This document shows positions 1 to 11,658 of a DNA stretch of 64,000 bases, one piece after another. The DNA comes from Tenebrio molitor (Eukaryota; Arthropoda; Insecta; Coleoptera; Tenebrionidae). Made by a program: the position numbers and the translations under genes. Each line of letters begins with the position of its first letter. Position 1 is the stretch's first letter. The stretch spans positions 6,510,001 to 6,574,000 of the forward strand of contig NC_091046.1 in the NCBI RefSeq assembly GCF_963966145.1, read 5' to 3'. The notes beneath the pieces were generated by a model, which saw only the letters and a program-made list of their open reading frames with translations, searched no databases and had not been told where the DNA came from.

Positions 1-1674
1 TCTTAAACGTATGTCTGTTTAAGACGTAGTTGACGTTTAGTGCATATTCGTAGCCTAATTTTAGGTTATGTAGGTTAAGTAATGACAAGCGTGTTCAAAA
101 CCGCAGCCAACTTCACATATTCTAATTTTTGAACACCCGTTACAGTGTGTCTGATTACATTTTAGCTTAATCCGTCTTTATGCAAGTTAATAACCGAATC
201 GTAGCGTTAAATGAAATAATTGTTTTAAGTGTCTACGTAGAGATACAATTTTTTTTAACCCTCATGTACCAGATATTTTCTTCCATTTTTCGTGCTTCTT
301 TAGTAAATATGATAAAAAGATGCGGCGGTGAATGTTAACACCATTCTAAACGACAATGCCTAGAATGGAAAGGTTAAAGCGTAATATCAGTGCTTCCTTG
401 AGTTGAGAATGAGTTAAAACGTGATATCACAAGCTGCATGCATGATTACCTACCCCACGTCAAGGAAAAAAAGGAAATTATAGGTGTGGGGTAGAAATAA
501 AACGACGTTATCTAAATTTACAAGATGCTGACGATTTATACATTAAACGCCGCCTCTGAAAGAATCATGAATTTTGTTATTGGCTCTGAGAGTTCGGAAA
601 ACCTGAAGTAAAAAATAATTTCCTGGCGAAATTGTAGAAGTGTAAGGAATGAGATTTTGCTCTCTTCGAACAAATTCCATCATAAATGTCTCTAGACGGA
701 GTTGTCGTTTTTATAGTTGAATTTTGTTTGTAGTTATGGATGGAATTAACACTGATTTAGCCTTGTTGACAATTCAGCAACTCGTGTAAAATATTGTGTT
801 ATGTCGGAGCAATTTATTTCATCACCCTTCAGCTCGGTGTAAATTGTGTAAAGCAACTTAGCGAGTTTATTTGCTTTTATTGGAAAGTCGCTAATTATCG
901 TTGGAGTGTATTCCCGCCATTCGGAATTGTAAATTTATTGAAATAGTTACGTTACGCCGCATCCGGAGAATTTATGATGTTTTGCCTATTAATAATTAAA
1001 ATTACAAATTGTAAGTGTAACAAATTTCGAACCATAAATCATGTTCTCGGGCGAAATTATGGAAGAAATATTTTTCGCCGGCGATGTACTTCAATTGTCA
1101 AACTTCGGCAAACTTCTTGTGAAAGCTCCCCGGCACCGAGTAACGACTTAATGAGTTTTGTTTTATGACGTCCTTGTTGATGATATTCTGTTAATTCCCG
1201 GAGCATCGATCGGCCGCATTAAAAATGCCGGTTTCTCCACGTATGGCGTAAATCAGTACCTCACTTGCGAATCGAACCAATTCTTCTCACTTGAATAGCA
1301 TTACCTTAAATAGAACCGTCAGATGCTATCGGCATTTGCTAATGTGATCAATTTTGTGATTCGAAATCCTTAGAAGTCGTAAACTGACTTTTATGTTCAT
1401 GACTTCTCTGTAATAGATGGTTGATATTAGAGAGCGTTTGACAACTAGGGCGTATTTCTTATTGCCTTCAAACTCCACCAGATGGCGTTTTTCAACACAT
1501 TTACTCAAAGCTCGCGAACGCGAACTACATCAACACTATTTTCAATAAAAATACGAACATTTTTAAGCTACTGCAGTTGTGGAGAAATATGTTTTGGCAA
1601 TTTTTAGATAAGTTTGAGATAAAAATCACTTCTGATAATCAGATAACATTGTATAAAATAATTTTCGATTATAA
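1..1674. other. AT-rich non-coding stretch
   Basis: I see no coding exon, RNA gene or repeat here. The open frames are short (64 residues or fewer) and have no recognisable domain. Confidence 0.5.
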
Positions 1675-1885
1675 AATAGTTATTTATGAAACACGTGTGT
1701 AAAATACTATTTTTTTTACAAGTGAGAAATTTACACGTAGCGAGTACTGAAGTGTGAAATAAACTTTTCCAAACTGTAAAATAATAGTAATTAACGCAAC
1801 AAGTGTATAAAACAGTACTTTTTTTTACGAAGATCTAGTTTTACAGCACTGGCTCGTGCAGCAATCCCGTGAGTGTTTTTCTTGT
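1675..1885 (+). repeat. Two head-to-tail units of AATAGT-capped repeat (family E)
   Basis: Two related units of about 108 bp start at 1675 (AATAGTTATTTATG) and 1783 (AATAGTAATTAACG). Each continues with an 'ACAAGTG'-type word, then a run of T before TTTACA or TTTACG, then 'cgag' or 'ctcgtg' words. The second unit matches a copy on the minus strand at 41863-41952 through 'GCAGCAATCCC'. Neither unit codes for protein. The cap is the one that precedes the Crypton-like remnants elsewhere in the window, so I infer non-autonomous relatives of that family. Confidence 0.55.
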
Positions 1886-2667
1886 TGTCTAAATCACTTA
1901 AATTATTTCACATAATAAAAATGAGATAAAAAGATTGAATATTTCACCACAGGGGAAATTTTGCAAAATTCGCAACTTGTTGACACCCGCTCCAGAATGA
2001 GGGAGTTTGTGTCGGCAACCTGTTAAATTCGATCTGCATCTGAAATTCTGGAAAAAGTCGCAAAGTTCCTTGATGACATTATTGACAGCGCTTCCTCAAC
2101 TTAATAATTTCACGCCGAAGTTATCTAAGCGCCGGAGAAAAACAAACTTGGAGAGCGTCCCGACGCCGACTTTATCCGCCGACGATTGTACTGTAATATT
2201 TAACATGTAGAGAAACGTCGATGCCAGAAGATTGTCGCTTCTCGTCACACATGAAAAGCCGAGATGCGAGGGAGGAAAGGCAATAAAATTCCTGAGGCGA
2301 TGTCGTAGAAAGATTCAGCAAGACGGGATAACGTGTTGCTTTAAAGTTTTTTTTTTAAGTCTTGTCTCTGCAGGACCTGGTGATCTTGTTGAGGGTGAGA
2401 CTGTTAAGGACTGGGAATATCTCGTCCGTCTTTAGGGCTGATTAAGAATTTATGAATATAAAGTGGAGTACTTTGTGTGCGACGTTGGGGATGAACATGT
2501 ACAAGAGATGAATGTCGTGATTGTTAGAAGAATCTCCAGTTGCGTTCTTACGTATCACAGGTAAATATTTCAAGTGAAAAATAAGGTTTCTAGATCTGTG
2601 GTTACAGCGGTTTTTAGCATTCGGTACATATTATTTCCATTGATTCAGGATTCACCGTGATAGGATG
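1886..2667. other. Non-coding stretch
   Basis: No supported feature. Two 67-residue open frames have no recognisable domain or splice context. Confidence 0.45.
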
Positions 2668-3012
2668 TATTTTTTGTGCACCGTACGCGAAACAACCATT
2701 TCACGTACCTAAAACAGGCCGCGAAATTCAATGAAAACCAGTGAGTGAAAGACGGTGAGCGAAAGTGAAGTGAACGAAAGAGAAATTCAATTTCGCGGCC
2801 GTTGCTTTTAACGACAACTGTTAAAGTAAACGTCATTTTAATATTTGATACAAATCAGTTTCCATGTAAGACTGGCGTTTAGATTTTTTTTAGTCGCGAA
2901 ATCTTTTAACATCCTCGAGATTGTGCTGCCTCGCGTGCAAGCGGCCTCAGCGACAATTTTTTTCTCGGTACATTAAAGAATGATTTCGCGGCCTTGATAT
3001 ACAAATAACTAT
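2668..3012 (-). mobile_element. Short deletion derivative of the AATAGT-capped Crypton-like element
   Basis: Read on the minus strand it starts at 3012 with ATAGTTATTTGTATATCAAG. A foldback (2892-3000) follows, built on GCGAAATC and GATTTCGCGGCC with an inner 'CCTCGAGATTGT...ACAATTT..CTCGG' stem. A second palindromic block, GCGAAATT/AATTTCGCGGCC, lies at 2680-2830. The same two blocks in the same order and orientation flank the recombinase relic at 22739-23750, so this 345-bp unit looks like its internally deleted, non-autonomous form. A 49-bp piece of repeat A sits in the second palindrome. The outer limit at 2668 is where similarity to the 23.7 kb copy fades. Confidence 0.6.
2733..2781 (+). 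repeat. Repeat A, truncated copy inserted in a palindrome
   Basis: A 49-bp segment starting 'gaaaaccagtgagtgaaag' is flanked on both sides by GAAATTCAAT (2723-2732 and 2782-2791). The related palindrome at 23.68 kb has a single GAAATTCAAT, so the flanks look like a 10-bp target duplication or insertion by microhomology. The segment holds iterated (G/A)TGA(G/A)(C/T)GAAA units. Confidence 0.6.
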
Positions 3013-4348
3013 GAAATTCTTCAACAGGGTTGTGATGTGGTGTGTGGTTTTAACCCAGTTAAAATACCAACAAATATATTGTGAAATTTTTGTGTAGTTT
3101 AATTAGGTAAATTGGGACTTGTTAATTTCTACAGTTATTCATGAAATTTTGATATTTATTAGGTTACATTTGTTACAAAAAATAAATACATATGATATTT
3201 TGAATGAATTAGCTAATAATTGTATAAAAAATGAATTAGCTTTGTTTCGAGTAATTCAAAGCCTTCATTTAAATTTGTGTATACAATTTTGTTGGTGAAA
3301 ACTGGAGTAATAAAATTGTCTTCGCTGGCCACATGCACAAACGCAAAAACCGCCAAAAAGCGGCAAAGAAAAAAATTTGTCATGCATTTTAAAACGCACC
3401 GAACAATATCCCACCAAACATCCAAATTTTAATATTCATATACGCTCGCAATTTTTTCCATGAATTTAAATAAGAGTTAATTTGGAATTTGTACGTGCCA
3501 CTGAGCGACACGTGTTATTCTTTTTGTCTACGCAACAATGGCCGCTAATGCGCAAAATTAAAACCGGATCGATAAATTTTTTTATTATAAATATTTCCGA
3601 TGGGCTGGCAGGATGGCACATGATGAAATTTTGTCGACTATTGAAGTCGGCACGGCTCCCGGAATTGCAGATATGCCAATGCAATATGAGATTGGTAGGC
3701 TGCCGTCAGCATCATCCCTCCACTCAGGATCGCTCATATAAAATGTGTTGAATAAAAGAACACACAAATATAGCCACCCCATTCTCGAATAAAACTGTAA
3801 ATTACATATCATTTTTTCCGAAGGGCGATTTCGTGTTTGCGAGGTCTGTTCGCGAAGGGCGTGGGCGTTTTAATCATTTCTAATAAGCGCCGCGGGGGTT
3901 GGAGTGTCTGCCACCCTTAACTGAACATATATTCACCGGCAAAACTCAAACTTATCAGCAAAGTGGAAAACTGTGAAAGCTTTATTCTTCGATCAGTGGA
4001 ATTAAGCAATGGCGGGTGCAGTAATTGTTTGGATGGGTGGCCGTCGAGAAACCCGCGTTCTATTGTAATTCATAGCTTCACTATTTGATTTCAACATTGT
4101 CTGCAATCGATACTGAAGTGTGAACACATTTTTATCATTAGTTGACAGAAATATGGGTGAAGATAAATAAATCTGGCCTCGATGCCCCCTTTTTAGGAAA
4201 ATTATTTTTCTTAATTTCAATTCTTTACTGTAATAAGTACATTTTAGTCATTGGAAAAATTAAATCATAGAAAAGTTTACTTAGTCTTCCGCAAGAAATA
4301 GGAACATAATTAATTATTATTATTATTATTTTATACTTCACATAAGGA
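3013..4348. other. Non-coding stretch
   Basis: No supported gene. Overlapping short open frames at 3466-3812 lie on both strands without domain similarity. A short (TTA)n run occurs at about 4313-4330. Confidence 0.45.
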
Positions 4349-4440
4349 AATAGTATATTAGTATACGAGTTTCATAAGAAGCTTTATTATCACATGAGTG
4401 TGTTTAAAATACGACGAACGTAGCGAGTTTTCGGTTTCCA
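4349..4440 (+). repeat. AATAGTATATT-type repeat with CGACGAACGTAGCGAG
   Basis: The segment starts AATAGTATATTAGTATACGA and continues through 'TTCATAAGAAGC' to 'ACGACGAACGTAGCGAG'. The same order of words is found twice in tandem at 54529-54780. It is non-coding. It resembles the AATAGT-capped family only at the first six bases, so I treat it as a possible variant. Confidence 0.45.
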
Positions 4441-5317
4441 AATACTCGAATGTCCGATCTCTTATCCGTAACGAGCGGCGGCGACAGAATCAAATTTAGC
4501 TGTGGTGGCAAAGTGCAAAATGCTGCAATTACTGCTCTGTTGATTTGGTGAATATTATAATTTTATCCCTGGACCTGTTAAATTACATGAAAATACTATA
4601 GCAGCAACACTAAGTTAGTGGACTGACTGTTAGCTGACACAAGGAGAAGGTCATTTTAACGCATTTAAGCTCTCTGCTAATGCAGATTTAAACTGAGAGT
4701 GTTTCCACTGGAATTTTCACGGAAGAATAGGATCACATCTTTCTACTTCACAATTAGAATTATGTGCCAAAGAGTAGAATATCATTTAGATGAGAACTTG
4801 GGGGAAAAGTCACCGGATGTTGCTTATTATTTTATTTTTTTATCTGATTTTTTGTTCCAAATTGAATCAGAACAATTTTTTTATTAAACATAATTCAAAC
4901 AAAGTGTGTCAGTCGATTTTTTATAATTATAACACTTTCGCCGGTAACATCTCTCATAAAATTTCTATTTCTTTTCCCGCAAAGCACCTCCTTCCAACGT
5001 GTTAATTTAATTAAGTAATACAATTTAATTCAAGAAATATTAAATCTCAAATTAGTTTTAAGATCTCCCATTCTGTATTTTAAAATTTAGTTTGCGTCAC
5101 ATGCATGGGAAAATTAAAATTTCTTTGTGTTGTAGTTGCTGTCATAGCTATTGTAGATCCTGGAAACAGAAATCTAAAATCTTGATAAAATGCTTTCCGC
5201 TGTATTGATCCATTTGCGCTAACTACCAAGTTCCATAGTAAATTGGAGAAAAAAGTAGCTTTGGTGAATAAGAAGGTATTTATTAATATGTAATAATTTT
5301 ATAAACATTTTGTTCGT
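4441..5317. other. Non-coding stretch
   Basis: No supported feature. It is strongly AT-rich from about 4800. Confidence 0.45.
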
Positions 5318-5470
5318 TTTTATTATCGAAAATAATCTCAAAGAGTATCAAATATTCTTTGTTCGATACCTCCCTAGAAAGTGAGTCTGTATTCATAGTT
5401 ACCAGTGGATGAAGGTTTTACTTTAGCTCATTCTCTTTCCCTCATGCACTTTCGCTCATTGAAATTCGAT
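5318..5470 (-). repeat. Dispersed repeat A, copy 1
   Basis: Read on the minus strand, this copy carries iterated 'ATGAGCGAAAGTGC' and 'ATGAGGGAAAG' units and then 'CACTGGTAACTATG', 'AGACTCACTTTCTAGGGAGG' and 'TATCGAACAAAGAATATTTG'. It matches copies at 9463-9661 and 18552-18682. No coding capacity is seen. Confidence 0.65.
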
Positions 5471-5692
5471 TTTATACAATTTACAAAAATTGTCAATATT
5501 TCGCCCCCTGTTCAATGTACTGATAACCCCATAAAATCTAAGGAATTCAGATCGTAATTGTTTTTACGTTTTTGTTGATTATCTCGCAAACTAAGCGTTT
5601 TTGACCCCACATGTATCTAGAGTTTTCAGTTTATTTTTGATCGTAGAATCTGCCCTGAAAGTTTGTCGGTCGAATTCGGATACACCCTGTAT
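5471..5692. other. Possible end of an unidentified terminal-inverted-repeat element
   Basis: The stretch ends with GGATACACCCTGTA, which is the form of a TA-flanked CAGGGTG-type transposon end. I did not find the matching opposite end, so I do not call an element. Confidence 0.25.
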
Positions 5693-6363
5693 AAATTAAA
5701 ATAAAAAGCTTGTCACAAATTTCGTTTATTTAATCGATAAAAATGTAATTGAAAAATGACAAAAATTTACACAGACCAAAAAAATAACGACTGTTCTCAA
5801 AGACAATCTTGTTAATGATGTTTGTTCGTTGCCTGAAATCCTGAACACCTTCTTCAGATGCTGAATGCCTTTGAGTTGATTGTTCTTTCTTCTACTTCGA
5901 ACATAATGTATTGATTACACATCTAATGTGGGCCACCAAAGACGTTTTCTGGATTTGAATAGCGGGATATTTCATAAGAAATCCATTTCATTCTTGTACG
6001 TCGACACTGAATAACTCCATCCATTATTGTTGAATATTCCATTTCGATAATAGGACATTACAATAAATGTATCCTGTTCCAGGAAATAAAACCATTTTTA
6101 TTGTTACTGAAGCAGGAGGATGTTTATGTTTAGAAGTAAAAGAATTTTACTTCTCATTACAACAACTAATATCTTGAAAAAAATCTTTTGTTGTCTTAAC
6201 TAATTTAGAACACCGCAATTACCACTTCGCAAACTGACAAACAATCAGAACTGCAAGATAACAAGTGTGTGCTGTCAAATGTCAGATTTACAAATCCAGA
6301 AGAGGCGGCAAATCTATACATTGTATATCATAAATCACAGGCAACTGCGATGTAACAAACATT
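5693..6363. repeat. Dispersed repeat B, uninterrupted copy
   Basis: About 670 bp match the split copy at 50500-50583 plus 52221-52772. Shared landmarks are 'TTCTTCAGAT.CTGAA', 'CCACCAAAGACGTTT', 'TTCCATTTCGATAATAGGAC', 'CCTGTTCCAGGAAATAA', 'CTACAACAACTAAT' (with small changes), 'AGAGGCGGCAAATC' and 'GACAAGTGTG' (with small changes). All reading frames are broken in both copies and I cannot name the family. Confidence 0.65.
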
Positions 6364-6804
6364 AATTATAACAGCCCTGTATTATTTGCTGTCATCGCTT
6401 GTTGGCGTGATTTAGCTCCGTCTGATTGTCAAATCTCAAAAGCATATTTTCTGTACACGATTCTCATCAGATAAAGAACTCAAAGCTGCAGTTTCATTTT
6501 GATAATTTTAGGGTAAGTGCAGTAAAGACTCACCTTATAATGTAAATTTTGTTGAAAAATAAAGGTAATGATGCATAGAGAATCGCAACTTCCTGAACTT
6601 CTCAAATGACTCTTGTATGAAAGAAATTCATTCAGCATAATACAAAACTAGGAACAAAAGATTATTATTATTATTTTATATTTAATATAACTTGGAGTAA
6701 TAAAGTTTTGTTTAACTTAGAAAGTAAATAAAATTGTTGCGGTCTCTCAGTAGTCCTCTGAATGCTGTTTTGAGGTGTACGAGTACGTGTACTGCTTGAA
6801 AATA
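6364..6804. other. Non-coding stretch
   Basis: No supported feature apart from a short (ATT)n run near 6661-6676. Confidence 0.45.
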
Positions 6805-7383
6805 CAAGGTGATCATTGATCAAAAAGAAACAGAGCAGGCGTTGCAAATTATCGGTCATCTCGTAGCGGAATTCTATAGAAATAAGCCTTCAATGCATGG
6901 GCGTGGTCTCAAACGGTACTTTGTATATAAATCATACCTCATGAATTTTAGACGTTGGAATTATAATTATTATCATATGATAATGGAGAAAATTTTTATT
7001 CGTAAAAATGGGTAATTTACCTTCTTTATTGCCAAATCCGACGCCACTGCTACGAAGATTTTTCGTCGAAATGTCAAACAAACGTCAATTTTAAAGCAAC
7101 TGTGTTGTCGTTAACCTTGAAAAAAGTATTCGACTCTGGCAAAGTTTACGGGCGTTTCCTGTAATTGTAAGCAACAATTATCCCAGAATAATTGGTAAAA
7201 TAGGATAAAGCATTAAATTATTATTAACAATTAATTAATAATAAATTTTTCGAGAGATAGGCAACCAATAAAATTACTGTGTATTGCAAGTATACATATG
7301 TGTACGATCAAGCTAAGAAAAACGTTTCGATAAAACAAAAGATGAGGTAACACTCTTGATTTACTTTCTTGTTGATCACCTTG
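6805..7383. mobile_element. MITE with CAAGGTGATCA terminal inverted repeats
   Basis: The left end CAAGGTGATCA and the right end TGATCACCTTG are exact inverted repeats. Both are bordered by TA (6803-6804 and 7384-7385), the target-site duplication of Tc1/mariner-type elements. The 579-bp interior holds no transposase that I can recognise. Open frames inside it look incidental. Confidence 0.65.
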
Positions 7384-9058
7384 TATCTGTTCAAAACATG
7401 ATGGTGACAAGTTACGACGCAAGTTTTTTTGTTTAATGTTCTTCATTAATGTAATCTTTCGTCGGAAACAGACAAACCTCGCTTCGCCATTAAACAAGCT
7501 AAAACTCGTATTCACTCTTCATCTATTTGGAAAAATGTAAATTTCAGAATTTGCATCTTAATGCTCTTAATGGCAAAGCACAAATTGGAAACTAGTCGTT
7601 CGAGCATTGAATTTTATTTATGCAGAGTTTCCGCTAAAAATGCATGTCCAAAAAATAATAAACGATTTTATTCGTCGATCATGAATGTACTCCCAGGCAG
7701 CTTCATCGAATCTCGTTTAACGCTGAAGTAACCGTCGGAAGTGAGGTCAGCTAGAAATTGTAGATTTTTGCCAGACAAACCGACGCAAGCTTTTAAAAAG
7801 TAAATATTTTAATGAAATTTTTTGCTTTCCGGTCGATCATTGCAAACGAGTGTATCTTTTATTTATCTGCCTCAGGTAGCTAAAATGGAAATGGTTCGCC
7901 TGGGGGTTCCTAATTCCCTTGTCTCATTCTACTCTACAATAATTTACTCTCATTTCCTATCCTTTAGGATTTGATTAACGCTGGAGTTGGCCTAAAAGCA
8001 CCACTAATCGTGAACTTCCAAATAGACTGTCTACGGTTCGTAATATCAAGACGTCTCGCGCAATCGCGATTTTAAATGAAATTCTCTTTTTTGAACAAAT
8101 AAAACACTTACCCGCTTTGCGCCTCCATCGCGAAATCCTCAAAAGCAAAACCAAATTCTAATTGTTGAATATGACTGTTTCATTTTTCAAAGCTCCCACC
8201 GCTGTTGCCGTTTATCCAAAGCCAGATCCTTCCGGCCGATATTCCGATGAAATTTTTAGAGCGCGAATATGCGCCAACGGCACTTAACCGCACCCCCGCT
8301 ATTTATCACCCTCTCGAAAATATTTCATTGCGGCGAGTACTTAATTTTTGTAGATTTCCGTCGGTATAACAGTGCTCTATATTTGACGACGACATCGTAA
8401 ATTTGGAGGGTACGTGAGCGGGACGCGGTTTCACATTTCGCCTCTGGCTGGGTAGCTCCCGTTATCTGCGTAGGTGATTTACTTGGGTTATGGTACTCTA
8501 ATGCGATAAATTAAAGTGTATTAAGAGGCTAACTGCTGTTTATGCTTTAGCTGCGGGACTAGTGGAGACCCTAGCGTGATTCCGCCTCCTAATGTCAATT
8601 TGCTATCGCACTTGATCACAACTTATAGGGCTCCACTCATGCCTCGGTGCCTCAAAATTGTTTCGCAACGAATGGCTTCGCAAAGTGGCACAAGAGGCAC
8701 ATTCATACGACATGCAACAAAATTTTGCAATTCAATTTGCAAAACATGATTTCTGACTGAAAAATGTAAAGGTTTCAGGGGTTTGGAAAGATTGCATTTT
8801 TGCAAGTCTAAAAACAATCAATTTATTTTATGAAATCACTTCAATTTTATATCTTTCAGTGTTAAAAATGGAAAATGATTTGAAACTACTTCTAAGTAAC
8901 ATTAAAATTATCCATCTAGGCTTATATCAATTTTTTTAGAATACATATTTAGATATCATTTTGATTTTTTTCTACTGTTAATTTGGTGCGAACAGACAAA
9001 TCTATAGGTCACGCAAAATTGGACATTTCGCGGTGCCCTTTTAAGTTTTTGACATTTT
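7384..9058. other. Non-coding stretch
   Basis: No supported gene. Base composition is more balanced at about 7850-8500 and could mark conserved non-coding DNA, which I cannot test. Confidence 0.4.
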
Positions 9059-9184
9059 AATAGTTATTTACAGTAAGAGTGAGGAAGGCAAAGCTTTCGT
9101 TCACGCGAATTGCTTGTTCGTCGACGAAGCGGAGCTGATTGGACGATGTAATTCAAGTGAACGAAAGCGGCCTCACTTTCGAGT
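9059..9184 (+). repeat. AATAGT-capped hairpin at the 5' end of a Crypton-like relic
   Basis: It starts AATAGTTATTTACAG. The arm 'GAGTGAGGAAGGCAAAGC' with 'TTTCGTTCACGCGAATT' pairs with a later 'AATTCAAGTGAACGAAAGC' and 'GGCCTCACTTTC', leaving a loop of about 38 bases that itself contains the palindrome TCGTCGACGA. A piece of repeat A in inverse orientation ('TTCGATACTTCTTTAGAAAA') follows at 9196-9240. The recombinase-like reading frame starts 282 bp after the cap. Confidence 0.6.
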
Positions 9185-9340
9185 GCTGTATTTAGTTTTA
9201 TTCGATACTTCTTTAGAAAATGAGTCTGTAACTTTGTATTCAAAATCACATTTTTAGCTGTGGAAAATACAAAACACAAAATAGACAAAGTTCTGTAACG
9301 TCAATAAAATGGTTGTGTGCACGTTTTGGAAATTGTGAAA

Positions 9341-9464
9341 ATGCTCGATGATGAATTATATGTTTCTGATGTCTGGAAGAGGCAAGTGCCGCGAGGTACC
9401 AAGTGCTGCCTAAAAAATCAAAATTACGTTATCACAAAGAATTGGAAAAATTTACGAGTGAATA
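9341..9464 (+). pseudogene. Crypton-like tyrosine recombinase, N-terminal fragment
   Basis: From the ATG at 9341 the frame reads MLDDELYVSDV. After a one-base frame change it continues EEASAARYQV and then LPKKSKLRYHKELEKFTSE before a stop. The L-P-K-K-S-K-x-R-Y-x-K-x4-F motif is the hallmark of the N-terminal, DNA-binding (SAM-like) domain of Crypton-type recombinases that are common in insect genomes. Related blocks occur at 23.1, 30.2, 44.8 and 45.5 kb. The catalytic domain is absent and repeat A starts exactly at the end of the fragment. Family assignment is from motif recognition; pseudogene status follows from the frame break and truncation. Confidence 0.6.
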
Positions 9465-9661
9465 AAAACCAGTGAGTGAAAGACAGTGAGCGAAAGTGAA
9501 GTGAACGAAAGACCAACCTACACCTACTAGTAACTATGGATATAGACTCACTTTCTAGGGAGGTATCGAACAAAGAATATTTGATACTGAATATATTTAT
9601 TCGTTCTTTGAAGCATGTTTTTTCTTATCTTTGAGATTATTTTCAATAATAAAAACCAGTC
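9463..9661 (+). repeat. Dispersed repeat A, copy 2
   Basis: It starts 'aataaaaaccagtgagtga', holds iterated GTGAGTGAAA, GTGAGCGAAA and GTGAACGAAA units, then 'AGACTCACTTTCTAGGGAGG' and 'TATCGAACAAAGAATATTTG'. The 13-base word AATAAAAACCAGT occurs at both edges (near 9462 and 9649) and could be a target duplication. The repeat interrupts the Crypton-like fragment to its left. Confidence 0.65.
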
Positions 9662-11309
9662 CAGGAATAAAGATTCGACTTAGCAAACGAATGTGCAACA
9701 AAAGTTCCAACAGCTTATCTCTGTTCCTCATTTCTCTAAAATATATTTAGGCCAATAGATTCAGTTAGCAGACATTAACAAAGCCATAACAATCTTGTTG
9801 CGAATTTGTGAGGAACATTATATTGCCGGAAAAGGAGAACGAGCCGTTTTCACACTTAGGTGATTAAAACCGGCCGTACTTAACTTTTTAACATGAATGA
9901 TAATAGAGCAAGCGTTACTCGCTACTTCTTCATGAATTCCTAAAACTTTCTTAAAGCATTAATGGGGTAAGCAAAACTTGAACGAACTTAGAGAAAACAA
10001 GCAGACATGTAATCCACACCATCAAAGTTTACGAAACTTTTCAAAACAGTCTCGATAATATTGTTTAGAGATATTTTCTTCTATTTATCTCAGCCAGACG
10101 CATCGTGGCGAGATGTTGTCACCTCTTGGTGATAAATAACACAAAAAATAATTACCATGCAAAACTGGCTGGCAAAACTTGGAAAAATGTAATCGAGGTG
10201 TAAATTTGCTCGCACCGATTCCACCTTAACAAAGTCAATAAACTTTTACAGCCAGGGGAAACCGTACAAAATTTTCTCCATTATATTTGGCGTTAAGAAT
10301 GTAACAGATTACTCCGGCAATTCTGAACTTTAACTCCTCACTTTTTCAATTATGCTGTAAACATTAAACCTTGTACAAACTTTCCGGAACTTCCACTTCT
10401 TACTGACGATGTTGTAAGCAGGTTCAATATTAATACATCTTCTTTCACAAATTTCTCTCTTGGAGTGATTCGTCCAGGTCTCGAGGCGCTTTTAACACAC
10501 TGTATATTTGCATTTTTATGCGGATATCAACGTCCCAAATTATTTCTTCTTTTGGAAGTGGGTTATCTGAATTACTGAATGCGTAACGCTCGGGGCTTAT
10601 GTTTATTGATACATTTGCATGAAACGATCTCCATTAGGAGAAGGTAGGAATGCATGTTAACGAGGTAAGAGTATGAGCATTGAACGGCGGTTTCTAAGCA
10701 CTTGATTTTAGTGATTGTGAATCACAGGTGAAATCGCTTTAATTAAGATGTCCTTACCGAAGCGCAGGGATTAATTAACCGACGCTGTTTAATAGATATC
10801 GAGGGCTTAAACCCACACAGGTCAAATTCTGTAAACCTATAGATTGCAATATGTAGTAAACCAACAACTGCAACTATTCACAAATATTTTATGGGAGCAT
10901 GTAAATTCTGTAACAGGTAATACATTCCAATAGAACAATAGAACTGTTGTGCAAAATAGAATTTTGGTTCCAGAGGAAATTTTTATAAAATCGGAAAAAA
11001 GTTGCGCCAGTATTTACAAAAATTTGTTGTAAATGCTGTAATGAAGTGAAAAATTATCCACTACATCTCGTTTAAATTGTATTTATTAATATTTTCTTTT
11101 TTGGTACCCATTCAAGAAAAATATTCGTAATTATTTTGATTTAATAATTTTTTTCTTTTTCAAAACTGTAGAGGTGTTGGATTTTCTCATGGTCTATGAG
11201 TCATACCTGCGCAAACGATGAATATCGGTCTCAAGTAGGCGCTACAAACCGACCAGAATACATCGTCATTCGTTACGTTAGTTTAGTTTCTCTCACGGCT
11301 ATTTGTATC
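9662..11309. other. Non-coding stretch
   Basis: No supported gene or repeat seen. Confidence 0.45.
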
Positions 11310-11658
11310 GCGCGTTGAAATGAAATCCTGGCCTGGGAAGGCGTTGGAAACCGTCAATTGTTGTGCTTTTTTAAAGCGTAGATTAATTGGAGCATGTTGA
11401 CAGTTAACCTAAAATTTAGAGCCGAAAAAATCTTTCTTTTTTCTTTCGTTGCAATGTTTTACATTCAAAATAGAATTACTTAACAATTCCTATTCTCGAA
11501 GAAAATATCTTTGCGGAAAACAAACATGTTCAGTTATGTCTTGATTAAATATAAACAAATGTCATCGTGTCAAACGGCGGGAAATTCAAACTTTACACTG
11601 TTCTAAACGGTTTACTTTTTCCAAGGCCTAGTCAGCCCACGATTTCATTTAAACGCGC
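11310..11658. mobile_element. Family D transposon, short copy with about 38-bp TIRs
   Basis: The left end GCGCGTTGAAATGAAATCCT with CTGGGAAGGCGTTGG has an inverted counterpart at the right end (GCGCGTTTAAATGAAATCGT with CTGACTAGGCCTTGG). The 349-bp unit matches 34479-34796 in inverse orientation and 63317 onward in the same orientation. I see no clear target duplication. The interior is non-coding but contains 'CTATTCTCGAAG', which in the 63.4 kb copy is the end of an open frame. Confidence 0.65.
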
